Below are positions 49,284 through 61,844 of a stretch of 64,000 nucleotides of DNA, one piece after another. The notes under the pieces were generated by a model that was not told the DNA's origin, made no database searches, and worked only from the letters and a program-made list of their open reading frames with translations. A program made the translations under genes and the position numbers. How positions within the stretch are numbered: the stretch's first letter is position 1; every line of letters starts with the position of its first letter. This DNA comes from Hevea brasiliensis (Eukaryota > Streptophyta > Magnoliopsida > Malpighiales > Euphorbiaceae), in contig NC_079494.1 in NCBI RefSeq assembly GCF_030052815.1, positions 40,286,467 through 40,350,466 on the forward strand. The letters run 5' to 3'.

Positions 49284-51146
49284 TTATTCGGCTGGGGGAT
49301 CGCCCCCAGCCTGAACTACATGTTGTTCATTTTCTCTCTCACCCTCAGCCTCCTCTTCGCTATCCTCACCTTCGTCCTCGGGAGCCAGGTTAGCCATCCA
49401 GGAGAAGTCCTCCTTAGGATAACGCTTCTTGAGCTCAGCCAGGAGATCTCTGTAAGCATTCACATAAGCGCCGGCCACTCTGGTCACCATTTCTTCTTCT
49501 TTCTCCTTGAGCTCCTCAGCAAGATGAGCGAGTTGAGCAGCTTCATTAGCTCGGAGCGCCTGAACTTCCTCGAGAATACGATCTCGCTCGGCCAGAACAT
49601 GAGCTTGCTCGGCCAGCTTGTCCTCATAGAACTTCATTCGTCCCTCAATTTGAGATATGTAGTCCTGAGCGGACGAAAGTTGGGATCGGAGAGAAGACAC
49701 CTCATGACCCATCTTCTCGACTTCCTTACCCAGGCAATGAACCTTCTCCCGGACCATGTGCTGGTTCACCAAACACTCCACGTTCAGGCTCATAGATCTG
49801 GTCAAGATGTCATCAAGGTTATCCGGAGACAGCCTATCCCGATCTTCTCGAAGACAGATGGAGGACGCCAAGACCTTAGCGAAACCAGGGTTTTCTCGAA
49901 CCATGCGATTATTCTCCAGTGAGTGGATCAAGACTTGGGCACCGCGGGAAAGGGACCTTACAGGAGGTTGGGAAGGACCCCCTTCCACACTCGGAGCGAC
50001 TGGAGGAGGTGGAGGCGGCTCTTCTCGGCGAGGAGGAGATCGGACCACTTCTATGACCGGAGGCCCAGAAGGTTGAGACGAGCCTTCCTGTATTTCCCCG
50101 GGCTCATGACCAGGCGTTTGAAGCAGCTCAGAACGCTTCATCTCCCGTACCTTCTAGGAGATCTCTCTCTTCCGCTTCCGGCTCTCCTTAGAGGCTTCGC
50201 CGCTTGCCATACCTGCACAAAGAAGAGGTCAGTGAGATCGCTAAGGTCCAAAGATCTGAGATATGGAAAATACCGATGCCGAGATCAGAGAGTTGAAGCC
50301 CGCGATCTTGACCGGTGACCAGCTGCATAGTCCAATGGTGTAGCTCGGCCATCATTGCATCCAAGCAAGAGAACTTCTCTCTGGATGCCTGTTCCTTTAA
50401 CTCCATCACCATTGCACCCTCTTCCCTGTTTAGGGCGATGTGCTTTGTAAGCAAGGGACCCTGATGCAGCCAGCTCCGAGGGAAGCCCTCAAAACCGTTT
50501 GGAATTTTGCTCCTCAAGATGAAGAAGCGGTTCTTCCAATTCTTCAAGGAGGAAGGTAGGTCTGTAAAAAGCCCACAATGGGGTTTCGCCTGGAAGAACC
50601 AATACTCGTCGTCCTTTCGACGAGTTAGCCGGCAGCCAAATAACACCTTAGTCAGAGGTCGAAGCCCCTTAGCTCGGCATAGGCCTCGGAAGGCTGCTAA
50701 GATCCGCCATGAGTTCGGGTGAACTTGGGCGATGCACACTTGGTGATATTTTAAAACTTCTTTAAAGAAGTCGTCAAGAGGGAACCGCAGCCCGGCTTTT
50801 AACTGTTCTTCATACACCATGATCATATCGTCCCTCTCAAAGAAGTGATCTGCTCAAAGGTCGCCATGACACCGAATAAGTTCGTACGAATCAGGCTGGA
50901 TGTTGTACTCCTGGCTGAACGACTGCAGGTCGGTTTCTTGCAAGATTGATGGAAGCTCGTCCATGGGAAGATTTTCCCTCCCAAAGAAGGCACATGCCTT
51001 GATGGTGCTGGTTGTCCCCGAACTGGAACGGAGACCCTAGGAAGTTCAGGCCGCGCGCTTGGTCCGACCACCTCTACCTCATCGGACGACCATGAGAATT
51101 GAATGGAAGGGGGGCTTACTGCTCTCTAACCCTCGGCACCGCTCAT
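49284..51146 (-). pseudogene. Antisense 'putative gypsy-type transposon' protein (Transposase_28 family)
   Basis: Lies opposite to the LTR orientation of element C. From ATG 51146 the frame is broken early (stop after MSGAEG, a shift near 50940, a stop near 50855). It then gives the conserved block VYEEQLKAGLRFPLDDFF, KYHQVCIAQVHPNSWRIL and EYWFFQAKPHCG, which matches the plant family named putative gypsy-type transposon (PF04195, from memory). A probable 61-bp intron spans 50273-50213. The next exon starts MASGEASKESRKRKR and has a premature TAG. The 285-aa C-terminal frame (50141-49284) has a Pro-rich segment (about 40-60), a long heptad-like coiled coil (about 130-225) and an acidic tail. 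Role unknown; such extra frames are known in Tat-lineage elements, often antisense. This copy is not intact. Confidence 0.7.
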
Positions 51147-51300
51147 TTTCAAAGGAAACAGAGAATTTAAACTAAAAGAAAGATCAAAACCCTTACCGGA
51201 GCTTGATCGGTGTCGGAGGAACTTGAGAAAATGAGAGAATTTGGAAGTTATTCGCGAGAGACTGAAAATGACATAAAGGAGCAACTGGCTAACCCCACCA

Positions 51301-51310
51301 CTATTTATAC
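51301..51310 (-). promoter_or_regulatory. TATA box of the antisense gene in element C
   Basis: Minus strand GTATAAATAG, about 155 bases upstream of the ATG at 51146. Spacing and sequence suit a plant core promoter independent of the LTR promoter. Confidence 0.55.
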
Positions 51311-51580
51311 TCGTCCGAGCATTTAATGCTCACGATGTTCCAGGTAGTGCATCGGACAGCGGGACTCGCCAACTGTTCTGACACGTCTCACGAATATTCC
51401 GGAGATTCCATAAAGAGATCGGTTAACTATAGAGCGGCAGATTAAGGTATTTTGAATTACGGATCGGATAAGTGTCATTCAAATTAAGAATCGGATCGGA
51501 TAAATACTTCAGAGATCGGAAAATAATCAATGCAATAATAATAAAACAACAGTTGTCAAAATAAATTTTATTTTCGAAAG

Positions 51581-51729
51581 GATCTAATTACATCATTTGG
51601 GCGATCTCTGGAGATCGGATTACAGTAAAGGTCTAATTACATCATTTGGACGATCTCTAGAGATCGGATTACATTAAAGGTCTGATTACATCATAAGGGC
51701 GATCTTTAGAGACCGGCGGAACATCCTAT
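51581..51729 (+). repeat. 50-bp tandem repeat, three copies
   Basis: Units start at 51581, 51631 and 51680. Each reads (G/A)TCTAATTACATCATTTGG-like text, then GCGATCTCT-GAGATCGGATT and ACA-TAAAG. The third copy is the most changed. Unique to element C. Confidence 0.85.
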
Positions 51730-52865
51730 CTAAAAGGCCTATGTCAAAGCCTAGTCTCGTGGCTGAGTCAAAAGATGTGTTTGACCAGGAGACCGGCTGG
51801 GGGGACTATGACTCTCATGAGAATGAGAGAGGTCGTCATCAAAGTTACCGTCAAACCGAGCCGCCTCGTAACACCCGGTGGAGAGGAGCCAGATGAACGC
51901 CAAAGAGCAGTCACCGGCGTTGAGGGGAATATTAGCAGTCTTCTTGCCCGAAATCAGTTTGCCGATTATATCGGGCGAACGATTCGAGATCAGCACGATC
52001 GAGGTCCTCGATCCAGATCAGTTAATTAGTCCAGTTCTCTCACTGTCATCAGATAAGGTCATCATGATTTTTCGATCATCGGGATCATAAATTTTCAGGC
52101 AAGGAACAAAGAGGACAATCGGAAAAAGATTAAAAGCGGTCATTTTGTCCGAGATTGTTGCCCGAGCAGCTAGAACAAGGAAAATGAGGAGAATAGGGGA
52201 GAAAGTCAAATGAGGTAGGGCTTCCCGGTTGAAGGTATATATAGGAAAATTTGAGCATTTATTGTAAGCAGAAAACGAAGCAGACGCCTCGAGAATTGAG
52301 GGAAATAAATGCTTTGACTGGACCGAACCCGATAAAAGGGAAGACTGGTGTGGTAAAGATCGGTAGAAGGGAAACCGGCATGAAAGATCGGAAGAGAGCG
52401 TGTCAGGAGAGATCGGAAGAGAGGAACCCGGTATGAGAGATCGAAAAAGGATCACGTTGGAAAAACCGGAAAGGAGGGGAGGTCGGAAGACAAAGAGAAT
52501 AAGACAGCTCCTGTCGATTATCGTCATAATCAGAGCCGAGGTAGTTAAAGCGTTGCAGGTGAGATCTCAACCGCACGCCTGCACTGCCCGTGACATCGAC
52601 ATGTGCCGTAGTACGACAGACACAGTACATCCTAATTTCCACCGTTGATCTTACTTGTAAGGATGAGCTAGAAGCCCTCGAATCAAAGAAGAAAATGACA
52701 AGATCAATGCCTTTCACTCCTAGCCCTCGGATCGCTCTTGACAAGAAATTTTGGGGCCGTCAGATTAGAAGAAAGAAAAGGACAAATACTCCGGAAGGGA
52801 TCCCAGTCGTCCGTTCTGATTCTCTTTAATTCCCGAGCCATTAGATCATGTCCTTCAAAATCTTA

Positions 52866-55800
52866 TGTGACACCCCTTACCCGTGTACAGTATACCCGAG
52901 TAAGTAATGCCACCTGGTGTACCGGCACACTCTAATATTCCTTAATTAATTTAGACAATGCTTTTGCATATAATTTATGAAATACAATTTATTTAAACCA
53001 TTTATCAAAAGTATCATTCATTTAAGGTTCCGAAAATTTTAAGGAAAATCCGGCGGAGTACCGGCTAAAAATGGAGAAAACCGTTCTTCGGAACCTGTTA
53101 AAAACACTTCCAATAGACAATTTCATTCATTCTCAACTTCAATATCATCACAAAACTCAATATCAAGGTTTCAACAATTTTTCAGTTTCAGGTTTCAACA
53201 ACCTTTTCATTTCTCAACATCCATTTCTCATATACAAGCAATAAATACATGCTCAAATCTTGCATTCATAGTCATAACTTTCATTATTTATATAAACATC
53301 AAAATATATTACATGAGTTCAAATACATATGAGAAAATACAAATCTGCTACAAAATATCAAAATGACAAAATGACACCTAGTGCCCTACCGATGCAATCG
53401 CAGTAGTGAGGTGACACGCATAATCGAGCGTAATCGGATGGACTCACCCGATGCGTGGTCTACTGGGCTCACGATCGGGATCTCCAGTACCTACGCGTGG
53501 CAAAAGCAACGCGCTAAGCAATAATGCTTAGTGGTGCAATAATATAATAGAAGAAAATAGTAAGAAAATAAATGTGTATGCAAAGTGTATGCTTTCTTTG
53601 TTTGATTTTTGGTATATTCATTAATTCATTAACTTTGTTCACTTTTATTCATTTGGTTGCCCCAAGTAACCTACACTAGACGACTGGACTGGATAACGGG
53701 TAACCGCACCGGGTACCTAGTACCTCGGGCCGTCACACCATCGGTCACATATGCATCTCCCGGCAGGTGTAATGAGCGGCTAACAAGTCAGAATAATATC
53801 AGGCATAAGGCCAAGTCTCAATGCAAAGTCAGAATGGCTAAAAGCCATGAAATCACAGAATGGCATTTTTGCCATGTGCAGTACTGCTAACTGAACCCTA
53901 TTGGCATGCCAAACTATCCAAACCAATCTTGTTAGGTATACTAGGGCATTTGAAACTCTTAAATTCGTCAATTTGTGAATTTCAACTTTTTTGGTGTTAC
54001 TATTCATCATTGGTCAACAAAAATGTTGACTTTTAGCATAAAAATGTGTACATCAACTTTGGCACTCCCAACATACCACATTTGGTGTTTAAAACTTGTT
54101 GGCATTAAGTGTTTTTGCAATTTCAAAGTGTAACCCACACTAGCAGAAAATTTCAGTTTTGGTGCCCTAACTTCACTGTTCCATTGGACACTGTTACTGT
54201 TGGAATTTGAAGAAATGTAAAACATGAAAGTTGTTCCTTATTTTGTCTAGTTGAATTTCCTTTTTTGAATCACTCCATTTGGAGTTTTGTAGCTCCAGAT
54301 ATGGCTCAAAAACCCAAGCTGCCCGGATATGCAGTCTGCAGAATTTTACCATATCTACAGTGCATGAACAGTGACTTGAGTCACTTGGTTGAATGGGTTC
54401 TGGCCATAATTTGGGGTAGGTTCCTTCATGAAAGTTGTTTGTCTATGTCTTAACTTGTTGCTCTAAAAATTTCAGACCAAATGACCAAATCTACAGTGAC
54501 TTATGGCCAAATGAACAGTTACTGTTCATTTGGCAAATTCTGCAGAATTCAGTTTCAGGGTTCCGGATTGTGGCTGAGTTTTGACCCTTTTGCTTTGGTG
54601 GTTTCTTCAGCAAAAATGTGCCATTATAAGCCTAGTTTCATGTCCAATTGGCCAAACTTCAATTGGACTTACACAGCCCAAGTTATGGCTGTGCAAAGAG
54701 ACTGAAATTTCAGTCCCTATGCTGCTGTCCATAGGCAGATTTCACCTTGAGTTTGCCATCCAATTTTTCAGTTCTAATTAGGGTCAACCTACCTAAAATG
54801 GTCATTAATTGACCATTAAAAAGTTCCCTAACCATTTCCTAAGCTAAGTCACAATTTCACCTACACAAACCCTAATGTCCAAACTCATTACTCATACACT
54901 TTGATTAACATACTTACTTAAGTCTCCATGCATATTAATATCATAACCATGATTTCCAACCATTCTAAGCTTATCAAACAATCAACCTCAATCTCCCATA
55001 GGGCTGCCTAAATTCTTTGGTAGAGCTACACATGGATTTGTTTCATTATTTCACAATTTTTCATTCATTACAAGCATAGATCATGGAACTAATGAGTTTT
55101 AAACTTCATATATGCACTAACCTTGATTAGGGCAGATTTTTCCCCACTCAAAACTTCACTTTCCTTCACTTTCTAGGCTGCCAAACACTTCCCTAAGATG
55201 AGTGGACAACTTTTAATGAAAGGGGTTTAGGGTTTATGGTGAAAAGAAGAGAGAAAGTGAGCTTTGGTTGAAAATCAATGGAAGTTTGGCTATGGGATTT
55301 GAGAGCTACGGGTGAGCATTTGTGAAGGTGAGGGCTGCTGGAAATTTTAGTGATTTTGGTCTTCATTTTGACTCTTTTAAGTGGTTTAAGAAGGCTTGTC
55401 AAATTTTGATTGGTTGGGGGTATGTTAATGACATCACATTATGTCAAAATTGGCTTTTTATTTCATTTTTCTTTCCTTTTCTTTTCTACCACATTTTAAT
55501 TTAATTTTTAGCAATATTTATTCATATTTTGGGTCATAATAATTATTTACTTAACTGGACAAGTCGGCAAAAAATCACCTCTGAAGGCGAAATGACCAAA
55601 ATGCCCTCCGTTTGGCTTAACGGGTCAAAATTGTCTGTACCGATTGAAAAATTTTTCTAGGTATTTTCTTGGCATTCTAATGCCATGGAAACCTTAATAA
55701 CCCTTCTCTGGAGTCCCAAAAATTATTTTATAATTTTTCCCCCAGGTCTAGGGCTCCTCGTTGCGAGAACTGCAACTTCCCTCCGGTTACCCCTCGCTTG

Positions 55801-55989
55801 GGCACCGGCTCATTTGACTTGGTTGTATTTTATTTCTAAAATTTTTACTAAATTTTTCTTATTAATATTTGAGTTAATTTTGGTTCCTGACTTTAGTTTA
55901 AATATTTTTCCGGACGTTCTAGCTGTCCGGACCGACACCGGTCACCGGAACAGTAGGATGTACGGAGTGGTTACCGGGAGGGTGTTACA
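52866..55989 (-). mobile_element. Solo LTR (3124 bp) nested in element C
   Basis: TGTGACACCCCTTACCCG at 52866 and GGGAGGGTGTTACA ending at 55989; perfect target duplication TCTTA at 52861-52865 and 55990-55994. Closest to the solo LTR at 43183-46318. The conserved hairpin is at 53514-53531 and a perfect 14+1+14 palindrome at 54506-54534. No coding. Confidence 0.92.
54506..54534. repeat. Perfect 29-bp palindrome (14-base arms)
   Basis: Arm GCCAAATGAACAGT, one T, arm ACTGTTCATTTGGC. Equivalent but less perfect dyads occur in the other LTRs of the family at 1762-1794, 5239-5271, 8729-8761, 13494-13525 and 44828-44856. Confidence 0.9.
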
Positions 55990-56049
55990 TCTTAACCCTC
56001 CATCTCCCCCAAAACAGATCCTGACCCTTCATGGGGAGCACCCGGTTCC

Positions 56050-56057
56050 TATAAATA
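56050..56057 (+). promoter_or_regulatory. TATA box of element C's LTR promoter
   Basis: TATAAATA on the plus strand, the orientation of the LTR, about 1.6 kb before the LTR end. This would make the rest the R and U5 regions. Confidence 0.5.
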
Positions 56058-57629
56058 CCTGCATGAAAAACTGTTCAAGGAGGATGAAAAAAAGAGGGCA
56101 GTGACTATGTGGAAGAACTCTGAAACTTAATTCAGTTCGTTACTCTGCTTTTTTTTAGCGTTCATAAGAAAAACTTTTGAAACCAGTTTTCTAAAGTGTT
56201 TTCTTGCAAAAGGGATTCTTGAATACTGAAATTCTCTATTTTCATTTCGTTCATTATCCTGTGGTGCTCTCATTTTCAGCTCTTTGTTTTATTTAGTTCC
56301 ACTCCCATTGTCCAGGCTCAACCTCATTTAAACTCGGGTATTATTTCGACCCGATTGCATTTTAGCGAAGCATTCTTCGTTTCAAGGCGGACCTTAACCT
56401 TCCGGTTACCAACCTGCAGTTCTATTAAGCTTTGTGATTCAATACTTAGTTTAGTAGATTTGGCTCCCTACAGGTGAGTGCTCGTATTGCCATTTTATTA
56501 AGTGCTCGTTTTCATTTTTCGTATTTCCTTTGTTCTTTTATGTACGTAGTTTTTTTTTTCTAAGTTTATATTGCGCTAAAGAATACCAAAAGGTTACTCT
56601 CGGGTTTACTTCTTTGTTGATCAGTCCATTCTTTTTATTAATCTTTGTTATTTCTGAATGCAAATCTTCTAGTCTCGAGTAATGTATAAGGGGTCGGGTA
56701 AAATGTAGGTAACCGTATCTTAAGGGTTTCTTTAAAAATAATAAAAGGTCTAAACGATGAGTCGGGAAAATAGTAAGGCCGAATCACTAGAATAATGCAA
56801 AAGACAAAACCGAACTTTAAGATAGATAAATGGGATAGATCGGGTATCAAAAGGTACTGGTAAGGCGACCACATAGGAAGGTCGGAAAGTTCGGTTTGGT
56901 ATCTCCTGACTAGTTACAAGGTACCAATGAGTTAAAAGAAGCCTTATTCCGAGCCCCTGCATCTTTAAACGCTAAAACCCTTAGTTCTAGGATTTCGTGA
57001 CAGGTAGCTGTAATCAAGTTTCGAGAGATCGGAAAAGTCCTTATCCGATCCCTATTAAAATAAAGGAGATCGGAGGAGAGTTCTTATCCGGTTTCCACTT
57101 AAAAATTTTAATAAATATTTAAAAGGAGATCGGAGGACAGTTCTTATCCGATTCTCAAGCTTAAAAATTTTTAATAAATATTTAAAGGAGATCAGAGGAG
57201 AGTTTTTATCCGATTCCCAAATTAAATTTTAACAAATACGCAAGATGACTCCCCCTGAAATAAAATTAATACGCAACCGCAAATCACTAAGGTCGCCTCA
57301 TTTACTTATGTATCTGGGTAACCCGGATTAATGAAAAATCAAACATTCCTTTCGGTCAAAAGGATTAACATTTCCATTCAAACCCTCCTAACTATGAAGA
57401 ACGTGAAGTTAAATCTGCTTACCCTCGTTGAGGGACGAGGTGGGGTGCCTAACACCTTCCCCACCCGTTCATGGACCCCGAACCTAGAATCTCTGTTTTT
57501 AAAGTGGTTTTATTCTAACTTACTTTCACAGATGGTTTTCTTTAATTTCCCTCAAAATTAAAGTGGCGACTCCTCACTTTTCCCACTTCGGTGAGTGTTC
57601 GTCCAGGCGACCGCAAAACACCTTGTGAC

Positions 57630-57776
57630 AAAGGGAATTTAAGGGAATTAAAACTTGGGAGGGGAAATCAATGAGGGGAAGAAGTGGAAGAAGAAGAGAA
57701 AAAGAGAGAGAGAGAAAGAGAGAGGAGAGAGTGGTGGCCTCTTATGAAAAAAAGAAATGAAGAAGACATTTGTCTT

Positions 57777-57811
<35 letters not shown>

Positions 57812-58325
57812 CCCCAAAATTAGCTTATTAAAATTATAAATTTTAATTGTGCCATAAGGATAATTAAACTTAAATTTTTATTCCCCTTTTTTTTTACTTA
57901 ATTTTTCCTTTTAATTTAATAATTAAATTTAACTATCAAAAGCCCATAAGTCTTTCATTTTAATTTTGTCATAATGGAAATGAAAGTTTAAGTTTTCATT
58001 TCTTAAATTTTCCCTTATATTTTTTTACTTGAATTTTTCTTCAATTTTTACCCCATAATTCAATTCATTAATTTCATTTAACTTAATTGACATTTTGGTC
58101 AAAAGTCAACTCTTGAGGTGAATTGACCAAAATGCCCCTCATCGGGTCATAATCCTTCTTTTTATAATACCCGATGAGTCCTTAGCTTTTTTGTTCACTA
58201 GAATTTTTATTGTGTCTATCTCAATTAATTTTCTATTTATATTTGGTCCTCAAGGTGTCTTTGAATAGTATTAGTCACAGACCAAAAATGGTACTATTCA
58301 TAACTCGGAGGTTCGGGGTGTTACA
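57630..58325 (-). mobile_element. 3' LTR of element D, segment 3 (proximal end)
   Basis: After the second AAGGG the LTR resumes and ends with GGAGGTTCGGGGTGTTACA at 58325 (minus-strand LTR start TGTAACACCCCGAACCTCC). The three segments sum to 3380 bp without the extra target copies, close to the 3329 and 3367 bp of element B's LTRs. Contains a (TA)n run at 57779-57806. Confidence 0.9.
57779..57806 (+). repeat. (TA)14 microsatellite
   Basis: Uninterrupted TA dinucleotides inside the LTR of element D; absent from element B's LTRs at the same place. Confidence 0.9.
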
Positions 58326-58342
58326 ATTCTCCTCTCCTTAAA
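58326..58342 (-). other. Polypurine tract of element D
   Basis: Minus strand TTAAGGAGAGGAGAAT next to the LTR start at 58325, after AATTTCAAGGACGAAATTTA. Confidence 0.8.
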
Positions 58343-58373
58343 AATAAATTTCGTCCTTGAAATTTACCAGGTC

Positions 58374-61300
58374 TCAGTCTCTGAATAGTTGTGGGTGCTG
58401 TCTCCTCATGTCCTCCTCACGCTCCCATGTAGCCTCTTGGCCTGAATGATGGTTCCACAGCACTTTGACTAGAGGTATATGTTTGTTCCTCAGCTGCTTC
58501 ACCTCATGTGCCAAGATCTTTATGGGCTCTTCATCATATGTCCGGTCTGGATTCACCTCAATCTCCTCTATTGGCAAAATGTGAGAGGGGTCTGATCTGT
58601 ACCTCCTCAACATAGAGACATGGAAGACATTGTGAATCTTTTCTAACTCCGGAGGCAATGCAAGTCTATATGCCAGTGGACCCACTCTTTCCAAAACCTC
58701 ATACGGCCCAATGAAGCGAGGACTTAGTTTTCCCTTTCTACCAAACCTCATGATCCTCTTCTATGGGGAAACTTTCAGGAACACCTTGTCATCCACACTA
58801 TACCGAATATCTCTTCTCTTTAGGTCAATGTAGGACTTCTGTCTATCCGTTGCAACTTTGAGTCTGTCTCTAATGAGCTTAACCTTTTCTTACATGCATT
58901 GCACTAATTCTGGACCAATCAACTTCCTCTCACCCACTTCATCCCAACACAAAGGAGTTCTACACTTCCTGCCGTAAAGTGCTTCGTATGGAGGCATTCC
59001 GATGCTTAATCGATAAGCTATTGTGTAGGCAAATTCAATTAAAGGCAAGTGTGTGTCCCAACTCCCTTCAAACTCAATCACACAAGCCCGAAGCATATCC
59101 TCCAAAATCTGAATGATCCTTTCAGACTGGCCGTCTGTCTATGGATGGAATGCTATACTAAAGTTCAATCTAGTCCCTAGGGCTTTTTGGAGACTACCCC
59201 AGAATCTAGAAGTGAACCTAGGATCTCTATCAAACACAATAGACATTAGCACTCCATGCAACCTCACCACTTCGTCAATGTATAGTTTGGCCAATCTTTC
59301 CAGGTTGTAATCCATTCTCACTGGCAAAAAGTGTGCAGACTTGGTCAATCTATCAACAATAACCCAAACTGCATCATGATTCTTTTGTGTACGTGGAAGT
59401 CCTGTCACGAAATCCATAGTGATTCTTTTTCATTTCCATTCGGGAATTGGCAATGGCTGTAGCAACCCTGTAGGCACTTGGTGTTCTGCTTTTACTTCCT
59501 GACAAGTTAGGCATTTGGCAACATATTCTGCAATGTCTTTCTTCATTCCTCTCCACTAATAGTGCTCTTTCACACTTCTATACATTTTGGTTCCACCAGG
59601 GTGCATTTCAAAAGGTGAATCATGTGCTTCCTTTAAAATAGTCTGCCTCAATTCAACATTCTCAGGAATGCACATTCTGCCCTTATATAATAACAAGCTC
59701 TCATCATTTACTGATAATTCTGGTTTTTTGCCATCCCGAGCCTCTTCCATCAACTTCACATACTTATCCTCCTTCTGTGCAACTGCTTTAATTTGTTCTG
59801 CCAGCATTGGCTTCACTTGCCAAGTAGCTACCATCTGCCCATCTTCATTAATCTCCAAATTAGCATGCAATGCCCTTAATTCATGCACCATGGACAAAGG
59901 AGAAACCCTCAAACCAGCCATAGTTTTGCAACTTAAAGCATTAGCTACAACATTAGCTTTTCCAGGCTGATAGTCTATCAAACAATCATAATCTTTATCA
60001 GTTCTAACCATCTCCTTTGCCTCAAATTTAACTCCTTTTGTGTGCCCAAGTATTTCAAACTTTTATGATCTGTGTATATATAACATCTCTCCCCATACAA
60101 GTAATGTCTCCAGATCTTCAAGGCAAAGACAATGGCTGCTAGCTCCAAGTCATGTGTAGGATAATTCCTCTCATGCGGTTTAAGCTGGCGTGAAGCATAG
60201 GCAATGACGTTTCTATCTTGCATCAACACACAGCCTAATCCGTTATGAGAAGCATCACTGTATATGGTATACTCCTTACCCAAAGTGGGCAAGGTTAAGA
60301 CTGGAGCTTCAGTTAAATGCCTCTTTAACTCATCAAAACTTTCCTGGCATCGATCAGTCCACTGAAATTTTACATCCTTCCTAAGTAGCTTGGTCAGTGG
60401 AGATGCTAGTATGGAGAATCCCTTCACAAACCTTCGATAATACCCAGCTAAACCAAGGAAACTCCGAACTTCCGTGACATTTCTAGGTGGCTTCCAATTA
60501 AGAATGGCTTCTACTTTGCTAGGATCCACTTGGATACCCTCTGCAGACACAACATGCCCCAAAAATGAAATCTCTTTTAGCCAAAACTCACATTTCGACA
60601 GTTTGGCATACAACTGCTTCTCCCTCAAAGTCTGCAATACTATCCTTAAGTGCTTGTCGTGTTCCTCTGTATTATTTGAGTACACCAAAATATCATCAAT
60701 GAACACCACAACAAACTGGTCCAAATATGGCCTGAAGATAGTGTTCATTAGGCCCATAAAAGCAGCTAGAGCATTAGTCAACCCGAATGGCATTACCAAG
60801 AACTCATAGTGGCCATACCGAGTCCTAAAGGCAGTTTTAGGAATACTTTGCTCCTGCACCCTCAACTGGTAGTAGCCCGATCTCAAGTCAATTTTGGAGA
60901 ATACAGTTGCATCCTTCAACTGGTCAAACAAATCATCAATCTGTGGCAGAGGATATCTATTCTTTATGGTCACCTTATTCAACTGTCTGTAGTCTATGCA
61001 TAAGCGGAGAGTACCATCCTTTTTCTTCACAAATAATACTGGTACTCCCCAAGGTGACACGCTAGGGCGGATGAAACCCTTATCTAACAATTCCTGCAAT
61101 TGTACCTTCAGCTCTTTCAACTCAGCAGGTGCCATCCTATAAGGAGTGATGGAGATTGGCTCCACACCAGGCATAGTCTCAATTTCAAACTGCACCTCTC
61201 TTTTCGGAGGCAATCCCGGTAATTCTTCCGGAAAAACATCCGAAAAATCCCATACTGTAGGAATATCTTTAAGATCTGGACTGCCCACCTGGGTGTCTAT

Positions 61301-61831
61301 CACATGAACTAGATAAGCTTCACATCCCTTTCTAATCATCTTTCTAGCAAGTGCAGCTGAAATGATGTTGGATGGCAATAACTGCCTCTCCCCGTGTATC
61401 ACTACATCTGCATACTCGGGAAGACCAAAAGTGACTGTCTTCAGTCTACAGTCAATCATGGCGTGATGCCTGGCTAACCAATCCATGCCCAAGATGATAT
61501 CATAATCTCGGAAGGGCATGTAAATTAAGTCTGACAGGAATGTATGTCCTTGGATCACCAAAGGACAATCCTTATACAATTTGTTCACCCTAACCTCTTG
61601 TCCTAAAGGACTAGTCACTAGCACATCATAATCCAATTTCACATAAGGAATAGCAATAGAGCATGCAATACTGGCACTAGCATAAGAATGTGTAGAACCA
61701 GGGTCAAACAGCACATATACATCTCTCTCAAACATGGAAAAAGTACCAGCCACAAAATCTGATGTCTCGACTTCATCCTCTCGGCACATGGTGTACACCC
61801 GACCGGTGCACCACTGCTCTGGTTGGCTCAT
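58374..61831 (-). pseudogene. pol: Degenerate pol of element D (PR-RT-RH-INT-chromodomain)
   Basis: A 617-codon frame (61831-59978) contains the protease ([15 protein letters not shown]), reverse transcriptase ([26 protein letters not shown] near 60700) and RNase H ([29 protein letters not shown]). A shift near 59985 moves into the frame that carries the integrase zinc finger (59556-59700). Stops near 59560 and 59430 precede the catalytic core, which keeps all three acidic positions: TMDF, VFDRD (near 59235) and the Glu in IIQILEDMLRA (58890-59130 region). More stops follow at 59141, 58890 and 58765. The last frame (58751-58374) ends in a chromodomain (YDEEPIKILAHEVKQLRNK, VLWNHHSGQEATWERE), which targets integration to chromatin in this lineage. 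It is longer than B's pol because integrase is not deleted, but still not functional. Confidence 0.92.
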
Positions 61832-61844
61832 CGTGCCTCGACTA

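Larger units (their letters stand above)
48727..57629 (+). mobile_element. Tat-like LTR element C (possible giant solo LTR) carrying an antisense gene
   Basis: Starts TGTCGACACCATATTTTGGC and ends CACCTTGTGACA; AAGGG target duplication at 48722-48726 and 57630-57634. The host LTR reads on after it. After removing the nested solo LTR, it is about 5.8 kb. It has a plus-strand TATA box at 56050 and the GGTGGGGTGCCTAACACCTT block at 57440 typical of the 3' part of Tat LTRs. No gag, protease, RT or second LTR copy was found. The only coding region is antisense. It is either one solo LTR of unusual size or a large derivative without pol. Base composition is visibly richer in G+C than its surroundings. 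Confidence 0.75.

Noticed and set aside
49320..50318. Long plus-strand frames opposite the antisense gene of element C
   Set aside because: They are shadows of the minus-strand coding region. The minus strand has the conserved Transposase_28 blocks and a coiled coil; these have none.
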